Assembly (NCBI RefSeq): GCF_954871325.1
Contig: NC_088777.1
Coordinates: forward strand, 36,681,366-36,745,365
DNA length: 64,000 bases
DNA from: Gordionus sp. m RMFG-2023
Taxonomy: Eukaryota > Nematomorpha > Gordioida > Chordodea > Parachordodidae
Direction: 5' to 3'
Each line of letters starts with the position of its first letter. Position 1 is the stretch's first letter. The translations under genes were made by a program, and so were the position numbers. Positions 62,516 through 64,000 of the stretch are shown one piece after another. The notes beneath the pieces were generated by a model. The model was not told where the DNA came from. It worked only from the letters and a program-made list of their open reading frames with translations, and ran no database searches.

Positions 62516-64000
62516 TTCTGGCCTAAAGTTGTTAGAAACTATGAGTGGGAATGATTTAAATACCTTGCAAGCTGTTGAAATATGATTTCGAATGGAGTTC
62601 TATAAAAAAAATTGTTAAATTTGTTATGCCTGAAAGGCTATGCTAATATCACGTTTCATTTCGTTTATAATTTTTGTTGTTACTTTTGCGACCAACCATT
62701 TGAGAAAATTGTTTGCCTTACACTATATTAAATGATATATTTTTTGGATCGAACAATTAACATTATTTTTCATATATAAAGAAAAAGACATTTATAAAGA
62801 GATAGCAATAATACATATTTGTTGAATTATGTATTAATATGTTATGTAAATGTTTGCTTAAATATAGAAAATAAAATATACCCTCGAAATATAACGAATC
62901 AACAAGTCGAATCCATTATAAGAACATATCATTACTAAATATTATAGCCTTTCATCATGGTGGCCAAGACGACTCTCGAACTCGCGACCTTAGGCCTATC
63001 ACCTGTTTACTCATCAGGTCTATGTTCAACATAAATACGACATATTGTATATCTAATTATCGAACGCATAACTTTAAATGTCGCCTTTTGGCCGAGTATA
63101 ATGAGTTCTTTTTCCCACTTATGTTATTACAGAAAAATAGAACCCACTAATCAATTATCTAAGTCTTTTTCCTCTTTCAATAATAACACGGTTAAATAAT
63201 ATAAGAGACTCATATCGTAGAATATATTAAAATTTAGGACGTAAAACAACGCAAAGTAACGTACAATAAGTCATCGTAAAATACAAATCGCGGCTCTGAA
63301 TCGTAAAATAGGTCAATACTAGTGCTGTAAACGTTACTCCAAAAAATAAACGCTTTATTCGTTACGTTGAAAAAGGAACGAATTATGATTACTCTAAAAA
63401 AAAGAACTTTTTAATTTTTATTAAAAAAGTAACTCATTACTTAAAAAAAATACTAAGTATTATATATATAATTATCTTTATTTTTTATCTCCATAGATAA
63501 TAAAAATAAAATTATACAAAAATAATATTATAAGATAAGTTCTTTTTATAATAATTTTTGTTTATTTTTAACAATTGATTTTCAAAATTTTGATCAGATA
63601 AACAATTTAGTGTTCAACACATTCGTCAATTGAAGCAAGAATAAGAGGGTGTGATTATATTCAATAAAAAATTTTAATTGGGGGAATATATAAAAATATT
63701 TAAATAAGGATCTTTATTTTCAAAAAAGCTGATTATATTAACTTCACAAGAATCCTCATTCACATCCTCATCCAATTTTTTAAAATCCTTATCGAATTTT
63801 AATTTGTATTCATATTTTTATCTATATATGTTTTTTCTCGAGGAACTTTATTTGATTCTCCAGATTATTTTGATATTTTTTTTCCAACCTAACTTTTGAT
63901 AATTAAAAAAGAAATTTTGTATAATTTTAATATTTGTTTAAATTTAAAATATAATCTGCAGAATATTATTTCAAAATTGCCTTTCCTTTTTAAATTACCT
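62516..64000. other. A+T-rich region to the window edge
   Basis: A tRNA-like patch on the - strand at 62952-63032 has a good D-arm palindrome (ACCTG/CAGGT) and a near-consensus box B (GAGTTCGAGAG) but no acceptor stem. 63325-63460 carries repeated AACG/CGTTAC motifs like the end of a hAT. No gene seen. Confidence 0.35.

Noticed and set aside
62952-63032. Possible second tRNA gene on the - strand
   Set aside because: D-arm and box B resemblance only; no acceptor stem, weak T stem and no clear anticodon loop.

Overview
This is nuclear DNA of an animal-like eukaryote: very A+T-rich, gene-poor and full of DNA transposons. The evidence is spliced genes with GT-AG introns of 0.06 to 11 kb, a nucleus-encoded complex I subunit with a mitochondrial targeting region, an aquaporin-8-type channel, an intron-containing tRNA-Tyr, and many hAT elements of kinds common in invertebrate genomes. 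There are no operons or bacterial signals. The species cannot be named from the sequence.

Host genes. NDUFS7 (complex I, cluster N2 subunit) is complete on the + strand in four exons, 7685-21377. Its 11.2-kb second intron holds a tRNA-Tyr gene on the opposite strand, a 3.1-kb hAT with a Mutator-like (MULE) element inside it, a second hAT, a MITE and a possible SINE. An aquaporin-8-like gene is complete on the - strand in four exons, 40067-30620. It has a long polar N-terminal extension and NPM in place of the first NPA box. Its 7.9-kb second intron holds a hAT derivative, a hAT MITE and two unexplained exon-like reading frames. A possible translin-family exon (62393-62515, -) and an isolated exon-like frame (51239-51435, -) are weaker calls.

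Mobile and repetitive DNA. The left edge carries the 3' two exons of a hAT transposase that is open as far as it can be seen. Next come about 2.9 kb of a 119-bp satellite and a hAT fragment. Five hAT elements or derivatives have matching 8-bp target duplications that I could find by eye (10694-13806, 18442-20322, 22610-24251, 26390-28390, 36286-37744), as does one MITE (32215-32389). A Tc1/mariner/IS630-like element with TIRs of about 155 bp lies at 60117-61429. Degraded hAT copies of the TTF/DUF4371 kind lie at 44858-46150 and 51590-53716, the latter split by a MITE. A piggyBac remnant lies at 56215-56540. Several short palindromic MITE families recur.

No new multi-gene system is evident. 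The most notable points are the tRNA gene inside the NDUFS7 intron, the variant aquaporin, the satellite with its two-state junction, the layered hAT/MULE and hAT/MITE insertions, and a few coding-looking segments I cannot assign. About half the window is A+T-rich sequence in which I recognise nothing.
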